From positions 124,001-188,000 of the forward strand of contig JBMYSZ010000003.1 of NCBI GenBank assembly GCA_049603835.1: a DNA stretch of 64,000 bases, given 5' to 3'. A program made the position numbers and the translations under genes. This DNA is from Mangrovicoccus sp049603835. GTDB lineage: Bacteria; Pseudomonadota; Alphaproteobacteria; Rhodobacterales; Rhodobacteraceae. The notes under the pieces are model-generated. The model was not told the origin of the DNA and searched no databases. It saw only the letters and a program-made list of their open reading frames with translations. Below, one piece after another: positions 33,221 through 41,138 of this stretch (the stretch's first letter is position 1; each line of letters begins with the position of its first letter).

Positions 33221-33987
33221 TGCCGCAATTCCTGCAGATTGACGGGCTGAACCTGCATGTAAGCTACCGCCCCGGCACAGGCCGGGCGGTGGTTTTCGCC
33301 AATTCTCTGGGCACGGATTTTCGGATCTGGGAGGATGTCATCGCGCTCCTGCCCGAGGATCTGCCGATCTTGTGTATCGATAAGCGCGGCCATGGGCTGT
33401 CGGAAACGGGCCCTGTGTCTATTCCGCGTTTGGCCGAAGATCTGGCCGCCGCGATGGAGCATTTCGAGCTGCGCGATGCGCTGGTTTGCGGTGTGTCTAT
33501 CGGCGGCATGATCGCCCAAAGCCTTGCCGCGACCCGGCCTGATCTGGTCTCGGCGGTGGTGTTTTGCTGTACCGGCATGAAAATCGGCGATGAAACCACC
33601 TGGAATCCGCGCATCAATGCGGTGCGGGACACAGGGATCGAGCCTATCGCTGATGCGGTGATGGAGCGTTGGTTCTCCGAAGGCTTCCGCGGCGACCGGC
33701 CCTTGGATCTCAAAGGCTATCGCACCATGCTCGCCCGCACCGATGCCGAGGGCTATGCCCGTACCTGCGAAGCGATCCGTGATTGCGATTTGAGCGGTGA
33801 TGCCGCGAAGATCACCCAGCCGTCAATCTGTATTGCGGGCAGTGTCGATCTGTCGACGCCCCCTGCCTTGGTCCAGGCCCTGGCCGAAGCTCTGCCCAAT
33901 TCGCGCTATGTGGAAATTGAAGGGGTGAGCCATTTGCCCGGCATTGAGACCCCGCATGCCGTAGCAAAAGCGATTGGTGAGCTATGA
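33220..33987 (+). CDS. pcaD: 3-oxoadipate enol-lactonase
   Basis: A 255-aa alpha/beta hydrolase converting beta-ketoadipate enol-lactone to 3-oxoadipate. The nucleophile elbow is VCGVSIGGMIAQ, the catalytic His is in IEGVSHLPGIE, and the DKRGHGLSE segment is typical of PcaD. ATG 33220 overlaps the BKACE stop; a longer frame from 33148 lies inside BKACE and is rejected. pcaB follows with an ATGA overlap. Confidence 0.95.
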   Translation: MPQFLQIDGLNLHVSYRPGTGRAVVFANSLGTDFRIWEDVIALLPEDLPILCIDKRGHGLSETGPVSIPRLAEDLAAAMEHFELRDALVCGVSIGGMIAQSLAATRPDLVSAVVFCCTGMKIGDETTWNPRINAVRDTGIEPIADAVMERWFSEGFRGDRPLDLKGYRTMLARTDAEGYARTCEAIRDCDLSGDAAKITQPSICIAGSVDLSTPPALVQALAEALPNSRYVEIEGVSHLPGIETPHAVAKAIGEL

Positions 33988-35045
33988 GCGCGTCAGTTTT
34001 TGACCATCCCTGGCTGAGCGACTTATTCGGCGACCCCGAAATTCAGGCGCTATGGGAAGCGGGCCCGCAAATGGCGCATCTTGTGGCCTTTGAACATGCT
34101 TTGACCGCCGCACGCGGCGCATGTGGTGAGATCGAGGGCGCAGAGCTGATCGAAGCCTTGGCCGCGCTTGAGGCCTATCAGCCAGATCTCGACGCTCTAA
34201 ATAGCGCGACCCGGCGCAATGGAGTTGTCGTGCCCGAGCTGGTGCGGCAGATGCGCGAAGGCCTGGCCGCGCCCAAAGCCATACATACCGGCGCCACCAG
34301 CCAGGACGTGATCGACACGGCGATGGTTTTGACTCTGCGCGATGTGGCGGTTTCGCTTGATGCGCGGCTGGCCGAGGCGGTGGCCGGGCTGTCAGCGCTG
34401 GAAACCCGCTTTGGCGCGGTGGAAATCATGGGCCGCACCCGTATGCAAGCCGCCCTACCGATCACTGCGGGCCATCGCATCGCCACATGGCGCGCGCCGC
34501 TGGAAAGCTGCCGAGATCGGCTGGAAACCGTGAGCCAAAAGGTCTTTGCCCTGCAGCTGGGCGGCCCGGTTGGCACGCGTGAAAGCCTAGGCCCCAATGC
34601 GCCGCGCATCACCGCGCATATGGCGCAAAGCCTAAATCTAGGGGCTCCGGCGAGTTCTTGGCACTCTATGCGCGATGGTATTGCCGATTACGGCCATTGG
34701 CTGGCCCTGATCACCGGGACTTTGGGCAAGATGGGGCAAGATATCTGCCTGATGGCTCAGCAAGGGATTGGCGAAATTGGCATGGCCAGCGGTGGCGCCT
34801 CTTCGGCGATGCCCCATAAGCAAAACCCAGTTTTGGCCGAGCTTTTGGTGACGCTTGCACGGTTTAACGCCGGTCAGCAGGGGCTTTTGCTAAGCACCAT
34901 GTTGCATGAGCAAGAACGCTCCGGTGCATCCTGGGCGCTGGAATGGATGACCCTGCCGCAAATGACCGTAACGACCGGTGCCGCGCTGCGCAGTGCGGTG
35001 GAGCTGATCGGCAAGATCGAGCGGATCGGGGCGATCAAGGACTAA
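33984..35045 (+). CDS. pcaB: 3-carboxy-cis,cis-muconate cycloisomerase
   Basis: A 353-aa enzyme of the fumarase/aspartase superfamily. It cyclises beta-carboxy-cis,cis-muconate to gamma-carboxymuconolactone, the step before PcaC. The superfamily signature is GGASSAMPHKQNP near residue 275; THTGATSQDV and MGRTRMQAALPIT regions are also conserved. It is about 100 residues shorter than the Pseudomonas enzyme, lacking the C-terminal part, as I recall for other alphaproteobacterial PcaB proteins. It is the last gene of the operon. Confidence 0.93.
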   Translation: MSASVFDHPWLSDLFGDPEIQALWEAGPQMAHLVAFEHALTAARGACGEIEGAELIEALAALEAYQPDLDALNSATRRNGVVVPELVRQMREGLAAPKAIHTGATSQDVIDTAMVLTLRDVAVSLDARLAEAVAGLSALETRFGAVEIMGRTRMQAALPITAGHRIATWRAPLESCRDRLETVSQKVFALQLGGPVGTRESLGPNAPRITAHMAQSLNLGAPASSWHSMRDGIADYGHWLALITGTLGKMGQDICLMAQQGIGEIGMASGGASSAMPHKQNPVLAELLVTLARFNAGQQGLLLSTMLHEQERSGASWALEWMTLPQMTVTTGAALRSAVELIGKIERIGAIKD

Positions 35046-35067
35046 GCTGCAATAGTCAAGAGACCAG

Positions 35068-35094
35068 GCTGCCCGGCGCCAAAGACCGGGCAGC
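35068..35094. terminator. Hairpin between convergent pcaB and rnfH
   Basis: GCTGCCCGG (35068-35076) pairs perfectly with CCGGGCAGC (35086-35094), loop 9. It lies between two converging operons and can serve both; T runs are weak on either side. Confidence 0.7.
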
Positions 35095-35099
35095 ATTGG

Positions 35100-35363
35100 T
35101 TACTTGGCGTCGTTTTTCTCTAACAGCTCCGCTTCGGGATGGATCGGGCGATAGATTTCCACCCGTTCGCCATCTTTGACGACTTTATCCAGCTTAGCGA
35201 CCGCGCCGAAAATCCCGACCTTATTGGTCTCTAGATCGATTTCCGGGAATTGCTGCAACAGCCCCGAAAGCTCGATCACCTCGCGCACGGTGGAGCCATC
35301 GGGTACTTCCATTTTCAACCAGACCTGGGCCGATTGCTTGGCGAATGCGACACCGACATTCAT
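35100..35363 (-). CDS. rnfH: RnfH family protein
   Basis: An 87-aa protein with a ubiquitin-like fold, as is typical of RnfH: VGVAFAKQSAQVWLKMEVPDGSTVREVIELSG, then VGIFGAVAKLDKVVKDGERVEIYRPI. It is the last gene of rnfABCDGEH, the order known from Rhodobacter capsulatus. Role unknown; not part of the membrane core. Its ATG overlaps the rnfE stop. Confidence 0.9.
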   Translation of the reverse strand: MNVGVAFAKQSAQVWLKMEVPDGSTVREVIELSGLLQQFPEIDLETNKVGIFGAVAKLDKVVKDGERVEIYRPIHPEAELLEKNDAK

Positions 35364-36100
35364 TCGTCATCCTCCTCGTCATCATCATCCAAGACCGGTT
35401 TCGGCTGAAGCACCCCAACTGCGGTGAATTCTCTGCCCATTCCAGCGATTTCCGCCTCAGTTTGCCCCTGCAATGCCTGGTCGATCAGATATTTCGCCGC
35501 CAGCAAGAAACCGAGCATGATAAAGCCCCCCGGCGGCAGGATCAGCAGTAAGAACCCGTCATAATCGGGGATGATCACCAGTTCTAAGAACCCGAAGGCA
35601 TCGCCCAACAGCACAGAAGCATTGGCGAACAACGTGCCGGAACCCAGGATTTCCCGTGTCGCGCCCAGCACCACCAGCGCCAGAGTGAAACCAATGCCCA
35701 TCATCAGCCCGTCATAACTGGCCGCCAGCGGTCCGCGCTGCGAGGCAAAGGCCTCTGCCCGGCCCAAAATCGCGCAATTGGTCACGATCAACGGGATGAA
35801 CAGGCCCAGAACTTTGTGCAAATCATGCACCCAAGCATTCAGCGCCATATCCACCACCGTCACGATACAAGCGATGATCAGCACGAAGGCGGGGATCCGA
35901 ATTTCCGGTGTGATCACATTTCGCAATAGCGACACGGCCAAACCCGAAGCGACCATCACCGCAAGGGAGGCAAGCCCCATCCCTAGCCCATTGGTCGCCG
36001 TGCCGGTCACCGCCAAGAGCGGGCACAGCGCCAGCAGCTGGGCAAACACGATATTATTGTCCCACAGGCCTTCGCGGGTGATTTTGCCATAATCTGACAT
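35360..36100 (-). CDS. rnfE: Rnf complex membrane subunit RnfE
   Basis: A 246-aa inner-membrane subunit with six helices, homologous to RnfA and to NqrD. It has NNIVFAQLLALCPLLAVTGTATNGLGMG at the N-terminus and the internally similar VLGLFIPLIVTNCAILGRAEAFA in the middle; the conserved Cys residues in these two segments are proposed to hold an intramembrane Fe-S cluster with RnfA. The C-terminus is acidic (DDDDEEDDE). It overlaps rnfG by one base and rnfH by four. Confidence 0.95.
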   Translation of the reverse strand: MSDYGKITREGLWDNNIVFAQLLALCPLLAVTGTATNGLGMGLASLAVMVASGLAVSLLRNVITPEIRIPAFVLIIACIVTVVDMALNAWVHDLHKVLGLFIPLIVTNCAILGRAEAFASQRGPLAASYDGLMMGIGFTLALVVLGATREILGSGTLFANASVLLGDAFGFLELVIIPDYDGFLLLILPPGGFIMLGFLLAAKYLIDQALQGQTEAEIAGMGREFTAVGVLQPKPVLDDDDEEDDE

Positions 36101-36771
36101 TAGGCATTCTCCTCAATCGGGCGCATCAATTCGGCTTCGTGGCGCTCGAACAGCTCTAGGCCGCCGCGTATTGCTCCAACCACCGCGCGGGGGGTGATGG
36201 TTGCGCCAGAAAACTGGTCAAAGACGCCGCCATCTTTTTGAACTTTCCATTTGGCAGGTGCCGGATCCTCTAACGAGCGGCCATCAAAACCCAAGATCCA
36301 GTCATCTTTCGCGGTCTCGATCTTGTCGCCCAGGCCTGGCGTTTCCGCATGGGCCAGAACCCGCACGCCCAGGATTTCACCGGCGGGATCCACCGCCATC
36401 AACACCCGGATCGCCCCCGCATAGCCATAACCGACCATTTCATAGGCCACGGCGGTGACTGCCCCGGCCTGAACCGCTTGGTAAACTGTCAACTCGCCTG
36501 CCTCTTCATCTGTGATCACAAATGTGGAGGCCACCAAATCATTGTCATGCAAGCTCTCAGAAATGACCTGTCCAAGGGACGCCGCCAGATCCTCGGCCGC
36601 GCGGTCGGCAATCGCGCCGCGCGTGGCCTCATCTGCAAGTGCCAAGAGCAGAGCGGTGACCAAGGCAAAGAGCCCCAGCAAAATCCCATGCCCCGCGGGA
36701 ATATTGGTAAAACGTTCCCAGGCAACGGCCAAAGCATTGGGCTGGGCTTCGGTTTCTGGCGTATCGCTCAT
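36100..36771 (-). CDS. rnfG: Rnf complex flavoprotein subunit RnfG
   Basis: A 223-aa subunit with one N-terminal membrane helix (HGILLGLFALVTALLLALA) and a periplasmic FMN-binding domain. The flavinylation motif DQFSGATITPRAVVGA near residue 190 carries the Thr that ApbE links to FMN by a phosphoester. An apbE gene lies in the divergent operon at 43495. Overlaps of one and four bases with rnfE and rnfD show tight coupling. Confidence 0.95.
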   Translation of the reverse strand: MSDTPETEAQPNALAVAWERFTNIPAGHGILLGLFALVTALLLALADEATRGAIADRAAEDLAASLGQVISESLHDNDLVASTFVITDEEAGELTVYQAVQAGAVTAVAYEMVGYGYAGAIRVLMAVDPAGEILGVRVLAHAETPGLGDKIETAKDDWILGFDGRSLEDPAPAKWKVQKDGGVFDQFSGATITPRAVVGAIRGGLELFERHEAELMRPIEENA

Positions 36772-37847
36772 TCATTTGCCCCTTTGATCTTTAGCGGTTT
36801 GCCCGCCCGATCCCGGCCAAAGACGCGGGGGCGGATATATTCATCAAGCAGAGGGGTGCAGGCATTCATCAAGAGCACGGCAAAGGCCGCGCCTTCGGGG
36901 AAACTGCCCCAAGTCCGGATGATCACGATCAACAGGCCAATGCCGATACCATAGATCATCTGCCCCACCCGCGTGATCGGCGAGGTGACGTAATCCGTGG
37001 CAATGAAGAAGGCGCAGAGCACCAGCGCGCCTGAGCTAAGATGCCAAAGCGGGTTGGGATAGTGCGCCGGATCGATCAGCCAAAGCAGGCTGGCCAGGCC
37101 GCCCGCGCCGACGAATACCGCCAGCGGCGTGTGCCAGCTGATCACGCGCATGGCGATGAGCAAAATACCCCCAAGCCCCAAAAGCAGGGCCGAAGTTTCG
37201 CCCAAACTGCCGGAGACATGGCCAATGAACAGGTCATGCAGGCTAAAAGTGTCGGCCATGATCTGGCTCAGCGGGGCGCCACCATCGAGCCCGGCGCTCA
37301 CATGGTTCAGGGTGGTGGCCGAGGACACGGCATCGATCTGCACCCCGCCGCCAAAGGTGATGGCCAGCGCGTCAGAGAAGCTTGGCGCGGCAGCCGAGAT
37401 GATCGGGTCCGGCAGCACCCAAGTTGTCATCTGCACCGGCAGCGCCACCAGAAGCATGGCACGGGCGACCATGGCCGGGTTGAACGGATTCTGCCCCAGC
37501 CCGCCGAAAACATGTTTGCCAAGAACAATGGCGATAAAGGCGCCGATAAAGCCGATCCACCAAGGCGCCCAGGGCGGCAGGGTCATGGCCAAGAGCCAAG
37601 CGGTAAGGATCGCAGAGCCATCAAAGAGGAAACGATCAAGATCTTTGCCCGCAAAGGCGAGGCAGACCGCCTCCCAGAAAAAGGCGCTGACCAGGGTGAT
37701 GCCGAAGAGCAAAACAGCGGGCCAGCCGAATTGGTAAAACCCCATCAATGTACCGGGGGTCAGGCAGAGCATGACCAAGCCCATCACATTGGTGACAGAG
37801 GCATGAGAATGGGCATGGGGCCCGCTGACGATCACACGGGCGGTCAT
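36768..37847 (-). CDS. rnfD: Rnf complex membrane flavoprotein subunit RnfD
   Basis: A 359-aa subunit with about nine helices, homologous to NqrB. The start SGPHAHSHASVTNVMGLVMLCLTPG and the GLGQNPFNPAMVARAMLL loop are diagnostic. The FMN-Thr site is in DAVSSATTLNHVS near residue 178, matching the D-x-x-(S/T)-x-A-T pattern that ApbE recognises. ITSP-type and LLMNACTPLLDEYIRPRVFG segments close the protein. It overlaps rnfC by four bases. Confidence 0.95.
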   Translation of the reverse strand: MTARVIVSGPHAHSHASVTNVMGLVMLCLTPGTLMGFYQFGWPAVLLFGITLVSAFFWEAVCLAFAGKDLDRFLFDGSAILTAWLLAMTLPPWAPWWIGFIGAFIAIVLGKHVFGGLGQNPFNPAMVARAMLLVALPVQMTTWVLPDPIISAAAPSFSDALAITFGGGVQIDAVSSATTLNHVSAGLDGGAPLSQIMADTFSLHDLFIGHVSGSLGETSALLLGLGGILLIAMRVISWHTPLAVFVGAGGLASLLWLIDPAHYPNPLWHLSSGALVLCAFFIATDYVTSPITRVGQMIYGIGIGLLIVIIRTWGSFPEGAAFAVLLMNACTPLLDEYIRPRVFGRDRAGKPLKIKGANE

Positions 37848-39517
37848 TCTGCGGCCTCCTTCGGCGTTTGTGGCGCGGGTGGGGTATTGGCCGGGGCAGA
37901 TGCTTTGATTTCAGCCGTTTCCGCGGGGGCGGATCCAGGAGCCGCCGCATCGGAGAGCGGCGGGGCAGCACTTGCTTCGGCCTGAGCGGCTGCTTCGGCA
38001 GCGGCTTTCTTGGCGGCCTCTGCTTCGGCTTTTTTGCGCTTTTTCTCGGCCTGTTCGGCTTTGCGACGGGCTGCGGCTTGGCGCTTGGCCTCGGCGACTG
38101 CCTCTTCGCGAGCCTTGCGGGCCTCGGCCAGACGTTTGGTTTCTTCTTGCTGGTGCTTTTGGCTCTGCTTCGCCGCCAGCTTGCCCTTGGCATAGTTGAA
38201 GCTTTGCACCAGCGGGATATTGGACGGGCAAACATAGGAACACGAGCCGCAGGCCACGCAATCGAGCAAGCCGATATCCACCGAACCATCTAGATCTTCG
38301 GCCGAGATGCGCGAATGCAGATCCAGCGGGGTCAGCCCACAAGGGCAAGCCGCGACACAGGAGCCACAGCGCACGCAAGGCATGGATTGATGCCGCCGGG
38401 TTTCGCTTTTCTCTAGGGCCAGGATGCCATTCGTGCCTTTGATCACCGGCACCCGCAGAGAGTTAATCGGCAAGCCCATCATCGGCCCACCCAGAAGCAA
38501 GCGGTCAGGATCGCCCTTCAGCCCGCCGCAATGATCGAGGATCTCGGTCACCGGCGTGCCGATCATCACCTCTAGATTGGCGGGGCGGTTCACCCCATAG
38601 CCCGACACGGTCAGAACCCGCGAAATCAGCGGCTCACTATAGCGCACCGCTTTATGCACCGCATGGGCCGTGGCCGCATTATGCACGACAATGCCCAATT
38701 CAGCGGTCAAAGCGCGGGCCGGCGTTTCCAGGCCAGTCACGGTTTGCACCAAATGCTTTTCCGACCCCATGGGATAGCGGGTCGGCACGCGCATGACCTG
38801 GGCGTCGGGACCAACGCGGAAAATCACCCGGCGCATGGCCTCGATCGCCGCCGGTTTATTGGACTCGACCGCGACCACAACCTTGGACACGCCCAAAGCC
38901 TTGGCCATCATCCAGATGCCATCCGCGACTTCTTCGGAATATTCCCGCAAGAGACGGTCATCGCAGGTCAGATAGGGTTCACATTCGGCGGCATTGATAA
39001 TTAGCGTATGCAAATCATAGCGTTTGCCCAGCTCTAGCTTCACCGCAGCCGGGAAGGTCGCGCCGCCCATGCCGACAATGCCGGCCTCTTTCACCCGCGC
39101 GGCAATTTCTTCGGGCTCGCAATCTTCGGGCACCAGGCGCGGCAGGCGCGGGCCCCATTTATCTTCGCCATCCGGACGGATCGTGACCGTGGGCACAGGC
39201 AGGCCCGAGGGATGCGGCGCCGAGAAATGCCCCACCGCCAATACCCGGCCAGAAGTCGGGCTATGCACATTCGCGGAAACTGGGCCGCGCGCTTTGCCGA
39301 TCAGCTGGCCCTTATACACATAGTCATCGCGCTGCACCAAAGGCTCGGCCACCGCGCCGATATGCTGCTGAAGCGGCACCCGCAGCAGGCTGGGGATCGG
39401 CATCTTTTCAATCGCGCAATCGGAGGCCAGATATTTACGCGGCTGCGGATGGATCCCGCCCCGAATGGCGAAAATATCGGTTTTACGCTTCAGCGCGGCG
39501 AGGGAGAAGAGTTTCAT
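37844..39517 (-). CDS. rnfC: Rnf complex NADH/ferredoxin-side subunit RnfC
   Basis: A 557-aa peripheral subunit with NADH- and FMN-binding regions homologous to NuoF/NqrF-type folds (GMGGATFPAAVKLELGKRYDLHTLIINAAECEPYLTCDD). Two 4Fe-4S motifs are visible: CVRCGSCVAACPCGLTP and CVACGSCSYVCPSNIPLVQ. The last 110 residues form an Ala/Lys/Glu-rich helical tail (AEAEAAKKAAAEAAAQAE) followed by an Ala/Pro stretch, as in many proteobacterial RnfC. A 13-bp gap separates it from rnfB. Confidence 0.96.
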   Translation of the reverse strand: MKLFSLAALKRKTDIFAIRGGIHPQPRKYLASDCAIEKMPIPSLLRVPLQQHIGAVAEPLVQRDDYVYKGQLIGKARGPVSANVHSPTSGRVLAVGHFSAPHPSGLPVPTVTIRPDGEDKWGPRLPRLVPEDCEPEEIAARVKEAGIVGMGGATFPAAVKLELGKRYDLHTLIINAAECEPYLTCDDRLLREYSEEVADGIWMMAKALGVSKVVVAVESNKPAAIEAMRRVIFRVGPDAQVMRVPTRYPMGSEKHLVQTVTGLETPARALTAELGIVVHNAATAHAVHKAVRYSEPLISRVLTVSGYGVNRPANLEVMIGTPVTEILDHCGGLKGDPDRLLLGGPMMGLPINSLRVPVIKGTNGILALEKSETRRHQSMPCVRCGSCVAACPCGLTPLDLHSRISAEDLDGSVDIGLLDCVACGSCSYVCPSNIPLVQSFNYAKGKLAAKQSQKHQQEETKRLAEARKAREEAVAEAKRQAAARRKAEQAEKKRKKAEAEAAKKAAAEAAAQAEASAAPPLSDAAAPGSAPAETAEIKASAPANTPPAPQTPKEAAE

Positions 39518-39530
39518 CGGTCAGATCTCC

Positions 39531-40085
39531 TTAGGCCGCTGTCTCAATGGTTTCGCTGGGCTTGGGCCAATACCAGTTGCGCAGAGTTTTCGGCTTGGTG
39601 CGCAAGATGATGGCATCGGTCGGGCAGACCTCGACACAGGCGTCGCAGCCGATGCAGGCATCATTCACCACTGTATGGATCTGCTTTGCGGCGCCGATAA
39701 TCGCATCGGTCGGGCAGCGCTTATAGCATTTGGTGCAGCCGGTGCAGTGATCTTCGAAGATGAAGGCCACCAGCGGCTCGGGGTCTTCGCTGGCCCCGCT
39801 GCCGCTTGGGGCTGGGATGTCTGATCCGGTGATCTCGGCCAAAGCCACAATCACATCACGGCCACCCGGAGGGCAAAGCGTGATTGGCGCCGCGCTATCG
39901 GCCACCGCCTCGGCCGCGCCCCGGCAGCCCGGAAAGCCGCATTGGCCGCAATTCGTGCCGGGCAGCACCTGCTCAATCTCGTCAACGATGGGCGGGGTTT
40001 CCACATGAAAGACCTTGGCCGCGACCCCGAGGATAACCCCAAAGCCAAGGCCCAAACCGGACATGATCAAAATAGCGGTCAGCAT
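39531..40085 (-). CDS. rnfB: Rnf complex ferredoxin-type subunit RnfB
   Basis: A 184-aa electron-entry subunit. An N-terminal membrane helix is followed by the cluster motif GTNCGQCGFPGC with a later Cys (ITLCPPGG), and two bacterial-type 4Fe-4S motifs: CTGCTKCYKRCPTDAI and CIGCDACVEVCPTDAI. It would accept or donate electrons to soluble ferredoxin, two of which are encoded in the divergent operon. It follows rnfA by 12 bases. Confidence 0.96.
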   Translation of the reverse strand: MLTAILIMSGLGLGFGVILGVAAKVFHVETPPIVDEIEQVLPGTNCGQCGFPGCRGAAEAVADSAAPITLCPPGGRDVIVALAEITGSDIPAPSGSGASEDPEPLVAFIFEDHCTGCTKCYKRCPTDAIIGAAKQIHTVVNDACIGCDACVEVCPTDAIILRTKPKTLRNWYWPKPSETIETAA

Positions 40086-40097
40086 CAGCAGTTCCTC

Positions 40098-40679
40098 TTA
40101 ATTGGTCACAAGACCGGCAAAGCCCATGAAAGCCATGGACATAAGACCAGCGGTGATGAAGGCGATGGGCGGCCCAGCAAAGGGCGCCGGAAGATCAACC
40201 CGCGCCATGCGTTCGCGCAGACCAGCGAACATGACCATGACAACGGTAAAGCCCACAGCAGAGCCAAAGCCGTAAAGCAGGCTTTCGGCAAATGTGTGCT
40301 TTTCCTGGATATTCAGCAGCGCCACCCCGAGCACGGCGCAATTGGTGGTGATCAGCGGCAGATAAATCCCCAAAGCGCGATACAAGGTCGGAGAGGCCTT
40401 GCGGATCACCGCCTCAGTGAATTGCACGATAGCGGCGATCACCAAGATGAAAGACAGGATCCGCAAAAAGCCAAGATTAAGCGGCGTGAGCACAGCGGTT
40501 TCGATGATCCAGGAACAGGCCGCCGCCAAGGTCAGAACGAAAGTGGTGGCAAAGCCCATTCCAATCGCTGCATCGATTTTCCGCGACACGCCCATAAAGG
40601 GGCAAAGACCGAGGAATTTCACCAGCACCACGTTATTCACAAGCGCTGTACCGAGAAGGATCATCATATACTCTTGCAT
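40098..40679 (-). CDS. rnfA: Rnf complex membrane subunit RnfA
   Basis: A 193-aa six-helix subunit homologous to NqrE and RnfE. It starts MQEYMMILLGTALVNNVVLVKFLGLCPFMGVSRKID, the family N-terminus, with the second conserved Cys in LPLITTNCAVLGVALL. ATG 40679 follows GGAG at six bases; the frame continuing upstream to 40928 crosses the promoter and is rejected. It is the first gene of the operon, about 50 bases behind the predicted sigma-54 transcription start. Confidence 0.96.
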   Translation of the reverse strand: MQEYMMILLGTALVNNVVLVKFLGLCPFMGVSRKIDAAIGMGFATTFVLTLAAACSWIIETAVLTPLNLGFLRILSFILVIAAIVQFTEAVIRKASPTLYRALGIYLPLITTNCAVLGVALLNIQEKHTFAESLLYGFGSAVGFTVVMVMFAGLRERMARVDLPAPFAGPPIAFITAGLMSMAFMGFAGLVTN

Positions 40680-40737
40680 ACGGGGCTCCGGATCTGTGGG
40701 GGCGCCGGGATATGGCGCGGATCTCGGAGCTTTACTA

Positions 40738-40753
40738 AGCAAGCTTTGTGCCA
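40738..40753 (-). promoter_or_regulatory. Sigma-54 (-24/-12) promoter of rnfA
   Basis: On the minus strand TGGCAC (40753-40748), five bases, TTGCT (40742-40738): a perfect TGGCAC-N5-TTGCW element. Expected transcription start is near 40728; rnfA begins at 40679. Confidence 0.8.
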
Positions 40754-40922
40754 AGCCGGGCCGTGCCTTCTGCGACAAGCGCGTCCAATTCCTGCGATAC
40801 CGGTGAAAATCCCGAAAATTCGCAGGATCGAGCGGCTCAGCTCGGCGCAGAGACAGAAAAAACCGCCAGAAAGCAAAAATTAACTTGGGCGGGCTCGGCC
40901 AAGCGCGCTCCCTGGGCCGTGA

Positions 40923-40938
40923 TGTCATGTTCCCGACA
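40923..40938. promoter_or_regulatory. NifA-type upstream activator site TGT-N10-ACA
   Basis: TGT (40923-40925), ten bases, ACA (40936-40938). It lies between two divergent -24/-12 promoters, about 115 and 170 bases from their -24 elements. It overlaps a second perfect dyad, CCGACA-AAA-TGTCGG (40933-40947). Confidence 0.65.
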
Positions 40939-41053
40939 AAATGTCGGATCGCACCGCCCCTATTTTAAAGGCCCCGGCCGAAAATCCCCATCAAAGCCCC
41001 AAAGACGGCATGAAAATTGCTGAAAAACCTAAGCCATGGCGGCGCATCAGGCT

Positions 41054-41069
41054 TGGCATGCTTCTTGCT
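41054..41069 (+). promoter_or_regulatory. Sigma-54 (-24/-12) promoter of the flavodiiron-ferredoxin operon
   Basis: TGGCATG (41054-41060), four bases, TTGCT (41065-41069). Invariant GG and GC are at the right distance; one base differs from TGGCACG. Expected start near 41080, the gene at 41139. Confidence 0.78.
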
Positions 41070-41138
41070 TAACTGTCGGGTAACCTTTTGCGGCTCCTCG
41101 CGAGCGCGAAAGGCCTCGTGCGTAAAGGGAGCTCGTCT

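Noticed and set aside
37041..37985. 314-codon plus-strand frame opposite rnfD and rnfC
   Set aside because: Shadow of two certain genes; no recognisable protein features.
39942..40883. 313-codon plus-strand frame opposite rnfB and rnfA
   Set aside because: Extremely rich in His, Gln and Lys; an antisense artefact that also crosses the rnf promoter.
41069..41083. CtrA-like TTAA-N7-GTAA overlapping the sigma-54 start region
   Set aside because: One half is mismatched and the position is explained by the -24/-12 promoter.
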